This document shows positions 12,074-24,145 of a stretch of DNA of 64,000 nt, piece after piece. A program made the position numbers and the translations under genes. The notes under the pieces are model-generated. The model had not been told where the DNA came from and ran no database searches. It worked only from the letters and a program-made list of their open reading frames with translations. This DNA comes from Fratercula arctica. Lineage: Eukaryota; Chordata; Aves; Charadriiformes; Alcidae. The stretch is taken from positions 35,116,727-35,180,726 of the forward strand of contig CANTUZ010000001.1 of assembly GCA_947846985.1 (NCBI GenBank), in the 5' to 3' direction. The first letter of the stretch is position 1, and each line of letters opens with the position of its first letter.

Positions 12074-12878
12074 AGCAGGAAGAATGAGAGTGAGAAAGCT
12101 CATGGGACAGGAATATCACTTACTAATTACTGATGTGGGCAGCAGATTCTTGACTTTGGGGATTTTGATTTAATTTCTTTCCATTTAATATAGATATTTG
12201 AGTACTGATTAAGTTATTGGGAAATAAAAATAACAAAAAAGAAACAGGCACACACGTAGGGAAAACACCTCTCCTCCACCTTTCCCTGGCTCAACTTTAC
12301 TCCAGACACTTCTCCTCCCATCTTGTTATTGTTGAAGTTTATACTTCCTTCAGTGAGGTAACTGGCATTGTAAGGGGTGGTAGTGGTTTAACTCTGCTGC
12401 TCTTTTCCTCTCGCTCTTTTCCTGTGCTCTGATGTGCATCTTTTCCAGGCTGCAGTGCCTTCAAGGGTATAACGCTCTGGCATGAGATCATTCACGTGCC
12501 ATTTTCCCTTTAGGGAAAATTTGCTTCTGCATGAGTCCTCTGCAAGCTGCAGTCTCTGCTGGGATGTGCCTGCTGGGGTATGCCTGCTCTGCCATGGAGC
12601 ACCTCCTGCTTCTCTGACCTTTGTGTTCCTCTGTTGTTTCCCTCTAGTTCCCTCCTCTCTCTCTCCAGGGTTTGCTGCTCTTTCTTAAATATGTTTCCAC
12701 AAAGTCACCATCAACTTTGCTGATGGGCTGAGCTGTGTCCGGTGGTGGAGCTGTGGAGCTGGCTGAAACTGGCTGGAACCATCTGTGTCCAGCACAGGGC
12801 AGCCTCTGGTCTGTTCTCATAGAGGACACTGCTGTAGACATCCCACTATCAAACTCTTGCAACCTACGCTTAACATCA
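12074..12878 (+). mobile_element. ERV LTR remnant (second avian LTR family)
   Basis: I recognise a bird LTR family from ordered blocks: CTCATGGGACAGGAATATCA, GACTTTGGGGATTTTGATTT, CTCCACCTTTCCCTGGCTCA, GGAGCACCTCCTGCTTCTCT, AAGTCACCATCAACTTTGCT, GATGGGCTGAGCTGTG, TCCAGCACAGGGCAGCCTCT, and a terminal AAACTCTTGCAACCTACG ending in CA at about 12,878. The middle of the family, normally a long stretch of tandem GC-rich units, looks deleted or unrecognisable here. Orientation is plus. No proviral coding sequence adjoins. Frames overlapping this region on either strand are not genes. Confidence 0.55.
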
Positions 12879-13165
12879 TCAGCCACTCCTCCTCCCAGTT
12901 TTGTATCATCTCCAGACTTGCTGAGGGTGTACTCTGTCCTATCACCCAGGTCATTAGTGAAGATGTTACACACTCTTGGCCTCAATATGGCCTCCCCTCC
13001 AAATGGGGACACTACTGGTGACTGGCCACCGGTTGGATTTTGTGCCACTGATGTCAACTTTTTGAGCCTGACAGTTTAGCTAGTCCACCCTGCTGTCCAT
13101 TTATCTAGTCTGTACTTCGTTTTGTCAATAAGGAAGTATGAGAGACAATGCCAAAAGACTTATGC
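12879..13165 (-). mobile_element. CR1 LINE reverse-transcriptase fragment (antisense)
   Basis: Minus-strand CR1 ORF2 covering the reverse-transcriptase motif C area and part of what lies upstream. The minus-strand translation contains EYTLSKSGDDTKLGGG, in which the usual FADD has become SGDD; both catalytic aspartates survive. Plus-strand blocks are TTGCTGAGGGTGTACTCTGT and GGTCATTAGTGAAGATGTTA. The piece has neither the CR1 3' tail nor the 5' part. It begins where the LTR at 12,878 ends. It could belong to the same insertion as 11,929-12,073 with a large internal loss, or be independent. Confidence 0.8.
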
Positions 13166-13269
13166 AGGTGTATCTTTAGAGAAAAAAACACTTATTTTCA
13201 AATTTAAATTGAAAAGAAAGACAAAAAAAATAAATCAAAAGGAAAGGAATTTACTCTCTCTATATCATG

Positions 13270-13362
13270 GCTCAGAAGAGATTAAGTGATTTTCCTAAAG
13301 TCTCTGAGGCAGTCTATGACAGAGGAAGTCATTAAACCCATGTCCCCTGAACCAGTTCTCAC
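13270..13362 (+). mobile_element. MIR-like ancient SINE fragment
   Basis: GAAGAGATTAAGTGATTTTC, CTAAAGTCTCTGAGGCAG, GACAGAGGAAG, ATTAAACCCATGTCCCCTGA follow the order of the MIR blocks 'gaggttaagtgacttgccc', 'aaggtcacacagctag', 'gcagagc', 'gaacccaggtctgtctga'. Diverged, without tail. Moderate support. Confidence 0.45.
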
Positions 13363-16300
13363 ATTACAGAGGAACTTTTTCATTTTGTAATCATTTTTCT
13401 ATTTATTACATACTCTGCCTTGAAGCTGTTCTCATTCAACTGTATTTTGAAACTATCCTTATAACTGGTCACTCATATCTTGCGTTTTTCACAGTCCTGG
13501 AAGAGCCTGGGTATCACTCTTGCTGCTCTCTTCCCTATCACACACAAAGTGAACTGCAGAAGTTGTAAAGTACTGCTGAACTGACAGGTTGGAGTTGCTG
13601 CTGACACTGTAGAAAAAGACTTCCCAAAAGGTTAAACCCTACATTTTTTATCAAAGAAAAAAGCAATGAATTATTTGAACTGTTCTGTCTTGAACTACAC
13701 GTCTTTGAGATAACATATGGAATCACTTAATCCTTCTAAACCCACCTAATTTTAACTTTTACATAATCATCTCCTCATGCAAGTCTGCATCACGCTTCAG
13801 GAAATGTTATGGCTGGTAGTAAGATTGACGAGCTGAGTGTGAGCACAGGCTAGGAGGATTCAAGCCATAAGCATAAGTCTTAAATAGAGGAAGAATATGT
13901 ACTTAGATTTTTATACTTTTTGATGGATCTAAACCATATATTTCCAGGTTATTTCTAATATGCATGAGTCAAATGGTAAAAAAAAAAAAAAAAAAAAAAA
14001 TGTAATCAGCCCAGTGAATAGGTTTTTTTTAACAAAAATAGTAAACATATTGACTGAACCCATTTTAAGGAAAATGCTATAATGGTAGTTGTGCCACATA
14101 ACTTTGAAATCAATTAGACTTCACTGCTTTTCTCCTGTGACACATTTAGTGAAACAGATTGATCTGTTTTGTGCAAGGTAAGTACTTAGAATTAAGTTTT
14201 CATTTTGTTATGTTACCAGCAGTGAAATAAAGGGGTAAGAGATGAGAAGTAACACCCTACTTTAAAGTATCAAAACCATGCTAAAAGAACAAGACCCATC
14301 ATTTTATAAATATAAATAAAAACTTCAGTCATGATCCAAAAAACCCTATAAAAAGATGGTCTTTTCATTGGTGCATACATAAAAAAAATGCTGAGTCAAC
14401 CTGATGTAGGTAGCTAAAGATCTTCTGGTCAATAGGACATGTAATATATAAAAAGCAGCAGAGCCAAATAAACTGTAATCTGATAGTCACAAAATACACT
14501 TCTTTCTTCCTAGCCTAAGAATCTGTCTGCACTTAATCAGATTTGCAGCCAGTTAGTGACGTGGCTTCTCCACAAAGTGCTGCCACACAGTTAGCTGAGG
14601 CCAGGGGCACAGTCCTGGCTCATGTATGAGGAGGGGTAAAAACCAAGAAAGAAGAAAAGGGCCTGCATGGACAGAACTATATGCAAAACAAAGAGGTCAG
14701 CTTAGAGAGCCATTGATATGTACAGTGGTGTACTTCTTGCTTGAGGCACATTCTATTAATTGGCAAATGCTCAGTCTCTTCACAGCCCCTAAAAGAATTT
14801 ATTTTTCGAAAAAGGAAAATCTGATGTTCTCCCAACTCAGATGTTGGATAAAAGTGACCTGACTGTGGTAAGTAACCTGTGTGGAAGAGGTTGCTTTTCT
14901 GTATATCCCAAGCTTTGAAACATATGTTATGGGCTTTATGTTTCATTTTAATGAGGATAAAATGGAGCCATCAATGAACACCTCCTTAAAAAGATGCTTT
15001 GGGTCTTTTTTTGTTGCATGGAGCAATTCTAGTTTCACCAACTTTGTAGAGTCTGGATCATTACATACACCTCATATTGGATCTTACGGTATGAAAAAGC
15101 ATTGCTTCCCAAACACAGTATATACCTTTCTCTACACTTCAGTACAACCCATCATTGGGAACCTATGAAGCAGGACACACAAAATTGACAGAAAGGATTC
15201 ATTTTAAAATACAACTAGACACCATGTTCTTTCACTTGAAACAGAATGAAACAACAATAATTGCAATGTGAGCTGAAGCTGCAGAATAGTAACCAGCTAA
15301 CCCTAATTGAATGTTGACTTTCCACTATCAAAAAGGGTGGATTTGGCATTTGCCACTTCTTTTATCTGAATCAGCACATGAAATTGTCTTCCTCTGAGTC
15401 AATTACCAATCACTTTTATTATAAATGACAGGCGAAATGTCAAGAACTCTTGCTCTAAATGGTTTATTTTGGAGACACCACCTGCTTTACGTACAGATCT
15501 GATCTCCAAGAATTTTCTTCTTTCATATTTATATATGTGTTTAAATATACAGTGGTTAAATTGATTACCTGCAATACATAATAATCCTGTATTGGAATAA
15601 ATAAGAAAGGAAAACACCATTTTTGTGAAAGTTTTTGTCAAAATCAAGAAAGCTATTGCTATAGTACTGAACCCTTTTTCTTCATGGATCAGATTCACAC
15701 ACAGAAGGATCCACTTCTGCATCTTGTACATGTAAATGCAGATGAGAAAATAAAGAAGACTTTTACACATTTCATTGAATTTTGGATTGGGTCATGAATC
15801 ACTGAGTTACCTAGAATTGCACAAAATACATTGCATACAATATAACTTTGCATCCAGGTCACGTGCCAATTGCCTTGCATTGGATGGATCCTGGTTTAAA
15901 CTTTCCTAAGTATAATTCAGGGATGCAACAGATCTATTATGTGATAAAAACTCAACCGCATACCCACAAAGTAGCACAGAGAGACAATGGCAGGTGGGTG
16001 AGCCCAAATGGGTGTTCTCTACGTGTGTACTTACTGGAAATATATAACCAGTCTCACCACTGGTTGGCCCTGGGGGCACTGAGCTGCAGCAGCCTCCCCT
16101 CTCTCGCTGTTGGATCTGACATGGTATATTTTCCTTTAAGAAAATGCAACAAAAATGGCAGTGTAGTAGTGATGAAAGAGAGAAGTGCATCGTTTTGCCA
16201 ACTATCATCTAAACATTATACAAAAATAGACTGTTTTCTTTCTTGGAAAATTAAAGCATAGCTTATACTTTTTCCACATTTGCAACTGAAGCATTTGTGA

Positions 16301-16514
16301 ACAGCAGCTGTACTCATTTCTGGATTCTGGAGATGCAATTTCGGCAGAAGCCAGTGAAAAGGAATCAGAAGGAATTGTTGACTTTCTAACCTGAAATCTA
16401 GCTTGTTCTCTTTTCTTGTCTACTAATAAATTCAATTACATTTTTTATGACTAGGATAGGAAAAATGTAGATATACCTGTTTCCTCCTGAAGGCAGAGGG
16501 ATGCAGTATATGAC
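13363..16514. other. No gene seen; A+T-rich sequence
   Basis: Open frames up to 137 codons (15,848-16,261 plus; 15,399-15,770 minus) overlap one another on opposite strands and resemble no family I recognise. A poly(A) run lies at 13,978-14,000. No exon, promoter or repeat can be supported. Confidence 0.6.
13978..14000. repeat. Poly(A) tract, 23 bases
   Basis: Uninterrupted A run. The sequence upstream is not recognisable as a retroposed gene, so no source is proposed. Confidence 0.9.
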
Positions 16515-18632
16515 TACCACGACATAAAGCCCTGGAGGGAAGAGGGGCCCAAAAAAGCTGGCTAATATTCAAGGATTACCTCCTCCAAGCTCAGGAGAGA
16601 TGCATCCCAACAAAGAGGATGTTGGGCAAAAGTGTCAGGAGGCCTACACGGATGAACAAGGAGCTCATGGACAATCTCAAACAGAAAAAAGAGTCCTAGA
16701 GATGGTGGAACCAAGGACAGGTAGGACGGACTCGGAGGAATACAGAGAAATTATCCGAACAGCCTGGGAGCGGTTAGGAAAGTCAAAGCCCAGATAGAAT
16801 TAAATCTGGCCAGGGATGTCAAGGACAACAACAAAAGCTTCTATAGGTATGTTGGTGACAAAAGGAAGCCTAGGAAAAATGTGGGCCCTCTCCAAAAGGA
16901 AATAAGGGACCTGGTTACCAGGGATATGGAAAAGGCTGACTCAATGACTTTTTTTGCCTCAGTCTTCATCTACAAGGGCTCTAGCCACACCTCCCAAATC
17001 ACAGAAGGCAAAGGCAGGGACTGGGAGAATGAGGAACCACCTACTGTAGGAGAAGACCAGGTTCGAGACTATCTCAGGAACCTGAAGGTGCACAAGTCCA
17101 TGGGACCTAATAAGATACATCTGTGTGTCCTGAGGGAACTGGCAGATGAAGTTACCAACCCAATATCCATCATATTTGAGAAGTCGTGGCAGTCTGGTGA
17201 AGCTCCCACTGACTGGAAACAGGGAAACATAATCCCCCTTTTTGAAAAAGGGAAAAAAGGAAGACGTGGGGAACTTCAGGCTGTTCAGTCTCACCTCTGT
17301 GCCCGGCAAGATCATGGAGCAGATCCTCCTGGAAACTATGCTTAAAGCACATGGAAAATAAGGAGGTGATTGGTGACAATCAACATGGCTTCAGTAAGGG
17401 CAAGTCATGCCTGACAAATCTGGTGTCCTTTACAACAGGGATACAGCATCAGTGGAAAAGGGAAGAGCAACTAACACCATCTGCCTGGGCTTGTGCAAAG
17501 CTGTCCCACATGAGATCCTTGTCTCTAAATTGGAGACACATGGATTTGATGGATGGACCACTCAGTGGAAAAGGAATTGGCTTTATGACTGCACTAAAAG
17601 AATTGCAGTCAACGGTTCAATATCCCAGTGGAAACCAAGTGATGAGTGGCGTTCCTCAGGGGTTGGTACTGAGACTGGTGTTATTTAACATCTTTGTTGG
17701 TTACATGGGCAGCAGTACTGAATGCACTCTCAGCAAGTTTGCAAACGACACCAAGCCGTGTGGCGTGGTCGACACACTGGAGGGAACAGATGCCATCCAG
17801 AGGGACCTCAACAGGCTTGAGAGGTGGGCCCATGCAAACCTCATGAAGGTCAACAAGGCCAAGTGCAAGGTCCTGCACATGGGTCAGGGTAATCCCAAGC
17901 ACAAATACAGGCTGGACACAGAATGGATTGAGAGCAGCCCTGCAGAGAAGGACTCAGGAGGTGTATTGGTGCATGAGAAGCTCAACGTGAGCTGGCAATG
18001 CGCACTTGCAGCCCAGAAAGCCAACCGCATGCTGGGCTGCATCAAAAGAAGTGTGGCCAGCAGGTTGAGGGAGGTGATTCTCTCCCTCTGCTCCACCCTG
18101 GTGAGACTCCACCTGGAGTCCTGCATCTAGCTCTGGGGCCCCCAACATAAGAGGGACATGGGCCTGTTGGAGTGAGTCCAGCGGAAGGCCACAAAGATGA
18201 TCAGAGGGCTCAAGAACCTCTCCTATGAGGACAGGCTGAGAGAGATGGGGTTGTTCAGCCTGGAGAAGAGAAGGCTCTGGGGAGACTTTATAGGAGTCTT
18301 CCAGTACTTAAAGGGGGCCTACAGGAAAGCTGGGGAGGGACCCTTTATCAGGGAGTGTAGTGATAGGACAAGGGGTGATGGTTTTAAACTGAAAGAGGGG
18401 AAATGTAGATTAGATATCAGGAAGAAATTCTTTACTGGGAGGGTGGTGAGGCAGAGGAACAGGTTGCCCAGAGAAGCTGTGGATGCCCCATCCCCGGAGT
18501 TGTTCAAGGCCAGGCTAGATGAGGCTTTGAGCAACCTGGTCTATTGAAACATGACCCTGCCCATGTCAGGGGGATTGGGACTAGATGGTCTTTAAGGTTC
18601 CTTCAAATCTAAACCATTCTATGATTCTATGA
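16515..18632 (+). mobile_element. CR1 LINE, about 2.1 kb, 5'-truncated
   Basis: The longest uninterrupted CR1 copy here. It starts at about the block CATAAAGCCCTGGAGGGAAG, between the endonuclease and reverse-transcriptase domains of ORF2, runs through the whole reverse transcriptase and C-terminal region, and ends with the CR1 3' UTR (AAGGTTCCTTCAAATC, then ACCATTCTATGATTCTATGAT). The ORF1 and endonuclease coding regions are absent. Its 3' wording (CCATTCTATGATTC after 'aaccca/aaatct') puts it in a different subfamily from the copies at 11.0 and 38.2 kb. Several frameshifts and stops show that it is dead. Confidence 0.95.
16600..18547 (+). pseudogene. CR1 ORF2 reverse transcriptase, inactivated
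   Basis: ORF2 of CR1 encodes the endonuclease-reverse transcriptase that makes the cDNA at the target site. Pieces in different frames run 16,600-16,797 (linker), 16,881-17,345 (fingers: [20 protein letters not shown], then [20 protein letters not shown]), 17,351-18,130 ([20 protein letters not shown], motif B region GVPQGLVL, motif C region) and 18,197-18,547 (C-terminus to the natural stop). Motif A at about 17,484-17,509 reads LGLCKAVPH where the family has LDxxKAFDTVPH, so the catalytic aspartate is replaced and three codons are deleted. Motif C reads FAND instead of FADD (AAC at 17,744-17,746). Activity is lost at two catalytic sites besides the frame breaks. Confidence 0.92.
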
Positions 18633-20352
18633 TGACTTCTGTGCCCATTCCAGCCCCATTTCTTCTAGTAATGACCTGTATTTTTACAGTACAACTGCAA
18701 CTTATTTTCAGTTCTGATGTTCATTGTTGTTTATCTTTGTGGTTAAAAAAGAAATAAATAATTTTTTTAAAAAAAATCCTAGATGAAAACACAACTGGAG
18801 ATCTTGGAAATGAAATCCAGGCAATACAGCTAAGATGTATATGTTCTAGGGAAAAGCTTCACAACGAGATCTGAATTGTCCTGAAGTTAATGGGTTCTGT
18901 TCTCCTCATTGAAATGGGAACTGGCCTGGACCCCAAGTAACTTAGGTGTTCTCCAGTTTATAATGCATGCTGAGTCATTAGAGTAGAATATAACTTCGAA
19001 TTTGTTGTCTAGTAGTGGCATTTGTTAGGATAAAACTGAAATAGTTACAAATGGCTGCAAAAAAGTGCCAGTTTTCAAGTTCAAACAAAATGGAACAAAA
19101 GAAAACCTTAAAGCTTCTATTTTTAGTCAGAACTTATTTAGTTTATCTTTTGTTCTTAACAACAATACCACAGCATAGTAAAAAGAGAAAGTATTGTGAT
19201 ACTCACTTGTTTGCTCTACCGTAGTCCTTCAATGGCAGTATAATTGCTGTTTAGTTAATAAACTTCGGTGCCAGTGATAAGTGCAATTTTATGGATAGCA
19301 TATTGATGATAATATTTGGAAAAAACACCTTGCCAAATGAGACAATGAAAAAGAAATATTAGTGTCCAAATTGCACATAACTATTTTTTTTTTCTCTCTG
19401 TGCAATCAGGAATTGAACACTGTATAGTTATTTTCATCTCTGTATTTACTGTAAAATGAGAATAATAACTCCATATGATTCATAGCAGATGCTGGTGACA
19501 CAAAGCTACACACCTGTGGAGAGTAGGATGTTATAATCCCACTGTGATTAAGAAGATGTATGCTTACTGTTCTGCAATGAGGATGGATTGTTTACCTTTC
19601 CTATTAGGTCTGTAATTAATCACCCAGGTTTGATCTGTGTGATACCAAATGGATCTAGCATCCCACATTGCTGAAGTAGCATGTTGGTTTGTACAATACC
19701 TATTGTTTTGTATTAAGAGATGCCTCTGTAGAGCACACTAAGATATTTTTTTTTCTTACATAACCTCTATTTATTTGAACAGAAAATGGCACTGCTGTGA
19801 ATAGAAAAAGATAACCAGAGAAAATATGCCTGGGACAAAAAAAAAAAAAAAAGTACTTCTGAGTTTCCATTCCTACACTGAATAAATCATTTCCTTCTAC
19901 ATCATGCCTTTATGTACTGTATTGGAAAGTGCTTTAAATAAAAACTAAACAAGTCTTAAAGGAACAAAAACATTAAATTTTACTTTGTGTTGCAAGAGTG
20001 CTTTGGCAAAAAGAAATGTCTGGGTCAAGTTACCTACACCTCCCTCTACTATATCTCCATTTTGGAATAGTATATCTCTGGTGGAGCAGTGAACAGAACT
20101 CATGTCCAATTGAGCCTAAAATCGTGACTGGCTGTCAGAGTTCAATACTCTCTGGCCAGGATCTTTTAGATATTCCACGCATGGAGAGTGTAATGTTTAA
20201 TATCAAATTTACTTACTTGAAGATGGTTAATGCAACACAGGAGTTCTGATTTAGCAGAGTAATACAAAATATGCTGCAATCACAATATAAATGACAAATG
20301 TAAGTTACACTTAACAAAATACAGTAATTGCAGTACACATTTCCATTACCGG
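18633..20352. other. No gene seen
   Basis: A+T-rich, with an A/T run at about 18,755-18,778 and a poly(A) at about 19,838-19,852. Around 19,428-19,475 a short 'ctgtaaaatgagaataataa' stretch recalls the 5' side of MIR elements but is too short to call. Confidence 0.55.
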
Positions 20353-20890
20353 TGTCTGTAGTATCCTCACTGTTGTGACACTGAGTGTCCCCAGTTGCTG
20401 GGAAGGAATATGTGGGTTGAAGCCAGCTCAAGCTCATTGTTCTCCTCAAAATTCTTTTGTTAGTTGTCTAGTTTTTATACTCTATGTTGGGCTAAGCCAT
20501 GTATTCGCTTTCCCCATGCTGGTCTGTCTAACATGACATTCACAGTCTTTTAATGAACTCAGGCAGAAACACTTACACCACAAGCCAATCCACTCAACTC
20601 TTGATAGCTAACACAAAAGCTACCCTCTATGTTGAGATAAGTCAGCTTCTTTGCAACAGTTGTGGTCAGTCACACCCTACATTATACTCTGAGCTTCATG
20701 GGTACATTGCCCTTGTAATTGCCCTCTGAGTCTTCTTCTATTTTAAGGGTTTATTGGTCAGTCACATTGATGTATTCTGGGCATTAACCTGGATAACATA
20801 GGGATCACCACTGTGTTGAAGAACTGCTTTTGAGAAGCTATCAAGACAGCAGTTGAATGCCATTGTCTGTGGTTGTATCTTGACTACTAG
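20353..20890 (-). mobile_element. Candidate ERV LTR, minus strand
   Basis: Read on the minus strand, the segment has an LTR-like order: a long U3-like part, a TATAAAAAC box (plus-strand 20,471-20,479), then about 120 bases ending ACTACAGACA at 20,353, a CA terminus. The stretch around 20,395-20,455 (plus strand GAAGCCAGCTCAAGCTCATT, then GTTCTCCTCAAAATTC) resembles a bird LTR U5 I have seen, but I cannot name the family. The 5' limit on the minus strand is not visible; 20,890 is approximate. No flanking duplication was found. Confidence 0.4.
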
Positions 20891-22586
20891 TCTAGACCAT
20901 GAAATGGAACAGCAGCTTTCCATGAATTATAAAGAGGTAGGAACTCCTGAGGTTTAGCAACTCTTTAAAGATCTTGTATTTAATATATGATGCCTCAGTG
21001 CTGTTTAGATCATCATCATTAGATTATTTAGCACATGCAAAAAAGTTAGGCAAGGTAGGAAGTGGGAAGCACTCAGTATTCCTTTACTTTTGTTACCCAC
21101 TTTGCAGGATACAGTTTGCTGGGTGTATCTAACAGCTGGAAACTTGACTGGAATCTGAGTCAGATGCTGTGTATGGAACTATACTAGTTCACCTCAAAAT
21201 GGCCAGGTCATTCTCAGAAAAGCAGTGTTTTGGGGTTTGTTGTTTTTCAAATAATTACAACAAGGTAGTAAGTTTTTCTTAAGGAAAAATGTGAAAGAAA
21301 CCTCTTTACTGAGCCTGTATTCCTTATCTGTCTATTGCCTTTTTGAAGGCATTAAATGCGAAGCCAGGGCATTAGTCAAATGACACTATGGTACATCAGC
21401 AATAGAGTCAAGTAAGACTGTGTTTATCATGTCCATTGCTTAGTCCAGGCACTAAACTTGCATGTATCTCCCCCACCCCCCATCCATCAATTTGAGAGAC
21501 CAATCTTCACCAGCTCCTTTTCCTCCCTTTGCTTTACATGCAAAGGGAATCTGAGTGTTTCCCCCTACAAGGAACGTGCTCTTGACAGGGTTGGATCAGG
21601 GGAAGCAGCACCCTGGTTACTCTGTGGAGTTCAGGAGATGTTAATATAGATACAGGGCAGGGCGTTGGAGAGAAAAAGGGTTGAGTCACTAACTCCCAAG
21701 TCTCGATGTTTCATTCAGGGATCAATGTGCAAACAAAAAACTGCCTATCTGAACATGGGGTATGTCCTAAAAGCATTTGTCTCAATGAATTCTTATCTCT
21801 GATGCTTAATGATAATTCCAACATCACCTTAAATGGCATTTCAATTTCCTGTGTTAGAAAGGAAAGGAACGATCACTGATCTTCACATACTTCTGTAAGA
21901 TATATTTGAGTTTCATTCCAGAAGTGAGAGGTCTTTGGGTTATCACAGATACATATATCTTTTCCATAGTTGAAATTGTGGCAATCATCAGAATTAACTA
22001 TGGACATGAATGATGTATACAATTCTGTGTTGAATAGTAAAAAGATATATTTTGAATAGCATCTCATTTCTGGCAACTTGTAGGCCAAGATCAGTTTGCA
22101 GGCCCACAAAGGAAGAGAGACTTTAGACTCATCCATCTTCTAATCTAGCTTTGTGTAATGTCAAAATTTTTGAAGTAGAACACCTGAGTTGCGCATGAAG
22201 TGAAGGCACGATGATAACTATAGTGCTATGATATTGACATTTGCAAGTATAGAACAAGAACCTTGTATTGGCAGTATTTTTTTATCATCCACTGATAATG
22301 AAAAATCCATAAAATGTTTGGCTAACTGAAATGACAATTTCAAGCAGACTTTCAAACAGTTTCAGGGGAAGAGGAGTATTTCACTGATAGCAGAAAAATT
22401 AAGAGAGCGTAACATTAAAATACACTATTCTTATGAAAATGCTGAGGCTACTGCCAAACACCTTTTGAGTTGGTTATGGTGTTAAGAATCTTGCTGTGTT
22501 TTTCAGAAGGATGTCAATTTGAAGAACCGGTAATATAGTTACACATTCCTAGATGATATGAACTATTACGTTCAATATCCAGGAGA
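20891..22586. other. No gene seen
   Basis: No exon or repeat recognised. A perfect 8-base inverted repeat with a 7-base loop lies at 21,525-21,547 (CCCTTTGC/GCAAAGGG). Open frames here are of chance length. Confidence 0.6.
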
Positions 22587-22700
22587 AATCACAGAATCAC
22601 AGGATGGTTCTGGTTGGAAGGGACCTTAAAGATCATCTAGTTCCAACCCCTCGGCTCTGGGCAGGGACTCCTCCCACTAGACCAGGCTGCTCAACGCCTT
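22587..22700 (-). mobile_element. CR1 LINE 3'-end fragment (antisense)
   Basis: On the plus strand AATCACAGAATCACAGGATG, then GGTTGGAAGGGACCTTAAAG, ATCATCTAGTTCCAACCCC and CCACTAGACCAGGCTGCTCA: the CR1 3' tail, 3' UTR and the last part of ORF2 in antisense. About 115 bases, strongly 5'-truncated. The small plus-strand frame at 22,604-22,798 is an accident of this repeat. Confidence 0.9.
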
Positions 22701-24119
22701 TCTCTACCCCAGCTCCCAGGATAAGCTATACCTGCAACTTTTGTCTAAAATGTCAAAGGCATTTTTCAAATTTGCATTTTAGGAAACATGTTTATTAAAG
22801 CCATGGATAGGTTTTAAAATTGGGTCTTCAAAAGAAATGCATCAGTGGGACGAATAGATGACTTAGAGTTTTCTGAATCCTTTATGGAAAACTAGGGTAT
22901 TTTTGTCATCCTGTTCATTGCCATGTTCTCTTTCCTTGTACTTTCTTCATTTCCTTGGCCCTTCAGGAAAGAGTAGGAAATTCTTTTCTTTCCCACTGAG
23001 TCCAGAGAGGTGCCTGATTTTTATCTCACTGCAAGTTAGATGCTGGTAGACTTGCTGACAGGTGTCTGGGAAATTCCTTGTGTGAATCTTGCTATTGTTG
23101 GCATACAGACATTTTACAGGACAGCTGAGCTGTTGCCGCTGCATGGAAATGTTAACAGGCATTCAGTATGAATCAGTGAGGATTCTCCCTGAAGTTTTTG
23201 ATGCTGCAAGGCCCCTTCATACTTGTCACTGTCCTGACCACGGCTTTGACTAGAGAAGACAGCCCAGGGCTCTATCATACTTTTGCTATGTCCCTCTGCC
23301 CTATTAAAGAGATGTCTAAGATCAGCTTTGAGCTCTTAGAAAGCTAGATACTGAGGCTCAACACAGAGGGGTGAGGAAAGAGCTCATTCACGGACAATTA
23401 CAGCCCACCTATCACTCTACTGCCAACAGTGCTGCAGTTGAAACTGAGTGGAAATTTCCCGAGCAAAAATGAATTGCATTATTTGGGTGGGTTGCTTTTT
23501 TAAAGCCACTCATAATGAAAGTACTTATTTTCCCACCTCATTTAGAGTCTTTGTTTCTCTTTTCCTATAATTCTGGGCTAGGGAAAAAGGCTGAAGAAAG
23601 GATTGAGGAAGACTGAGGACTGTACATCCCAAAGAGATCCCTATCTCACAGACAACAGGAAGGCACATTTCAAGAGGTTGTTCTGATGAATATGTGCATG
23701 TATGCAAGTTCATGTTTGTGTGGCAGGAGGGTGAATGGCTTGAATGGACAGGGGACTCTTTTGAAGCCCCTCAGTAAATATATACCTTTCCCAAGTGTAG
23801 TCACTGCAGGGAAACAGAATCACAATGGGACTCTAACTTGGATTCTCTGAAGTGCACCCTGGAGATTTATTTTCTTCTACTTCGACTGGGAAACCCAAAC
23901 TTCCAATTTCAGTGCCTAAAATTAGGCTATCTAAATCCCAACTTCAGACACTGAAATCTCCATGTTTAAATCTTTTAGATCTTTTGCAAAATATTAGACC
24001 TGAAATACTAGCTACACTTGGCATATTCACAAATGAAACTGACTCATCTGTACAAATCCCTGGGAGCTAGTGGAGTCAGAAATAAACAGATTTTCCCATT
24101 AAAAATCCTTTTTTCTTTC

Positions 24120-24145
24120 TTTTTTTTTTTTTTTTTTTTTTTTTT
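24120..24145. repeat. Poly(T) tract, 26 bases
   Basis: Uninterrupted T run preceded by a short TTTTCTTTC stretch. Possible antisense poly(A) tail; no retroposed body recognised to its right. Confidence 0.9.

Noticed and set aside
12644..13079. Overlapping frames on both strands (137 and 114 codons)
   Set aside because: They cross an LTR end and an antisense CR1 fragment; the only meaningful residues (SGDDTKLG) are CR1 reverse transcriptase.
15848..16261. 137-codon plus-strand frame
   Set aside because: No resemblance to any family, overlapped antisense by another frame, no codon bias visible; chance frame.
3792..18945. Shared words near 3,805 (GACCTGGACCCAAGTAACTT) and 18,925 (GGCCTGGACCCCAAGTAACT)
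   Set aside because: About 20 similar bases without collinear flanks; too short to call a repeat family.
21525..21547. 8-base perfect hairpin CCCTTTGC/GCAAAGGG
   Set aside because: Single short inverted repeat, expected by chance in 64 kb; no RNA-family features.
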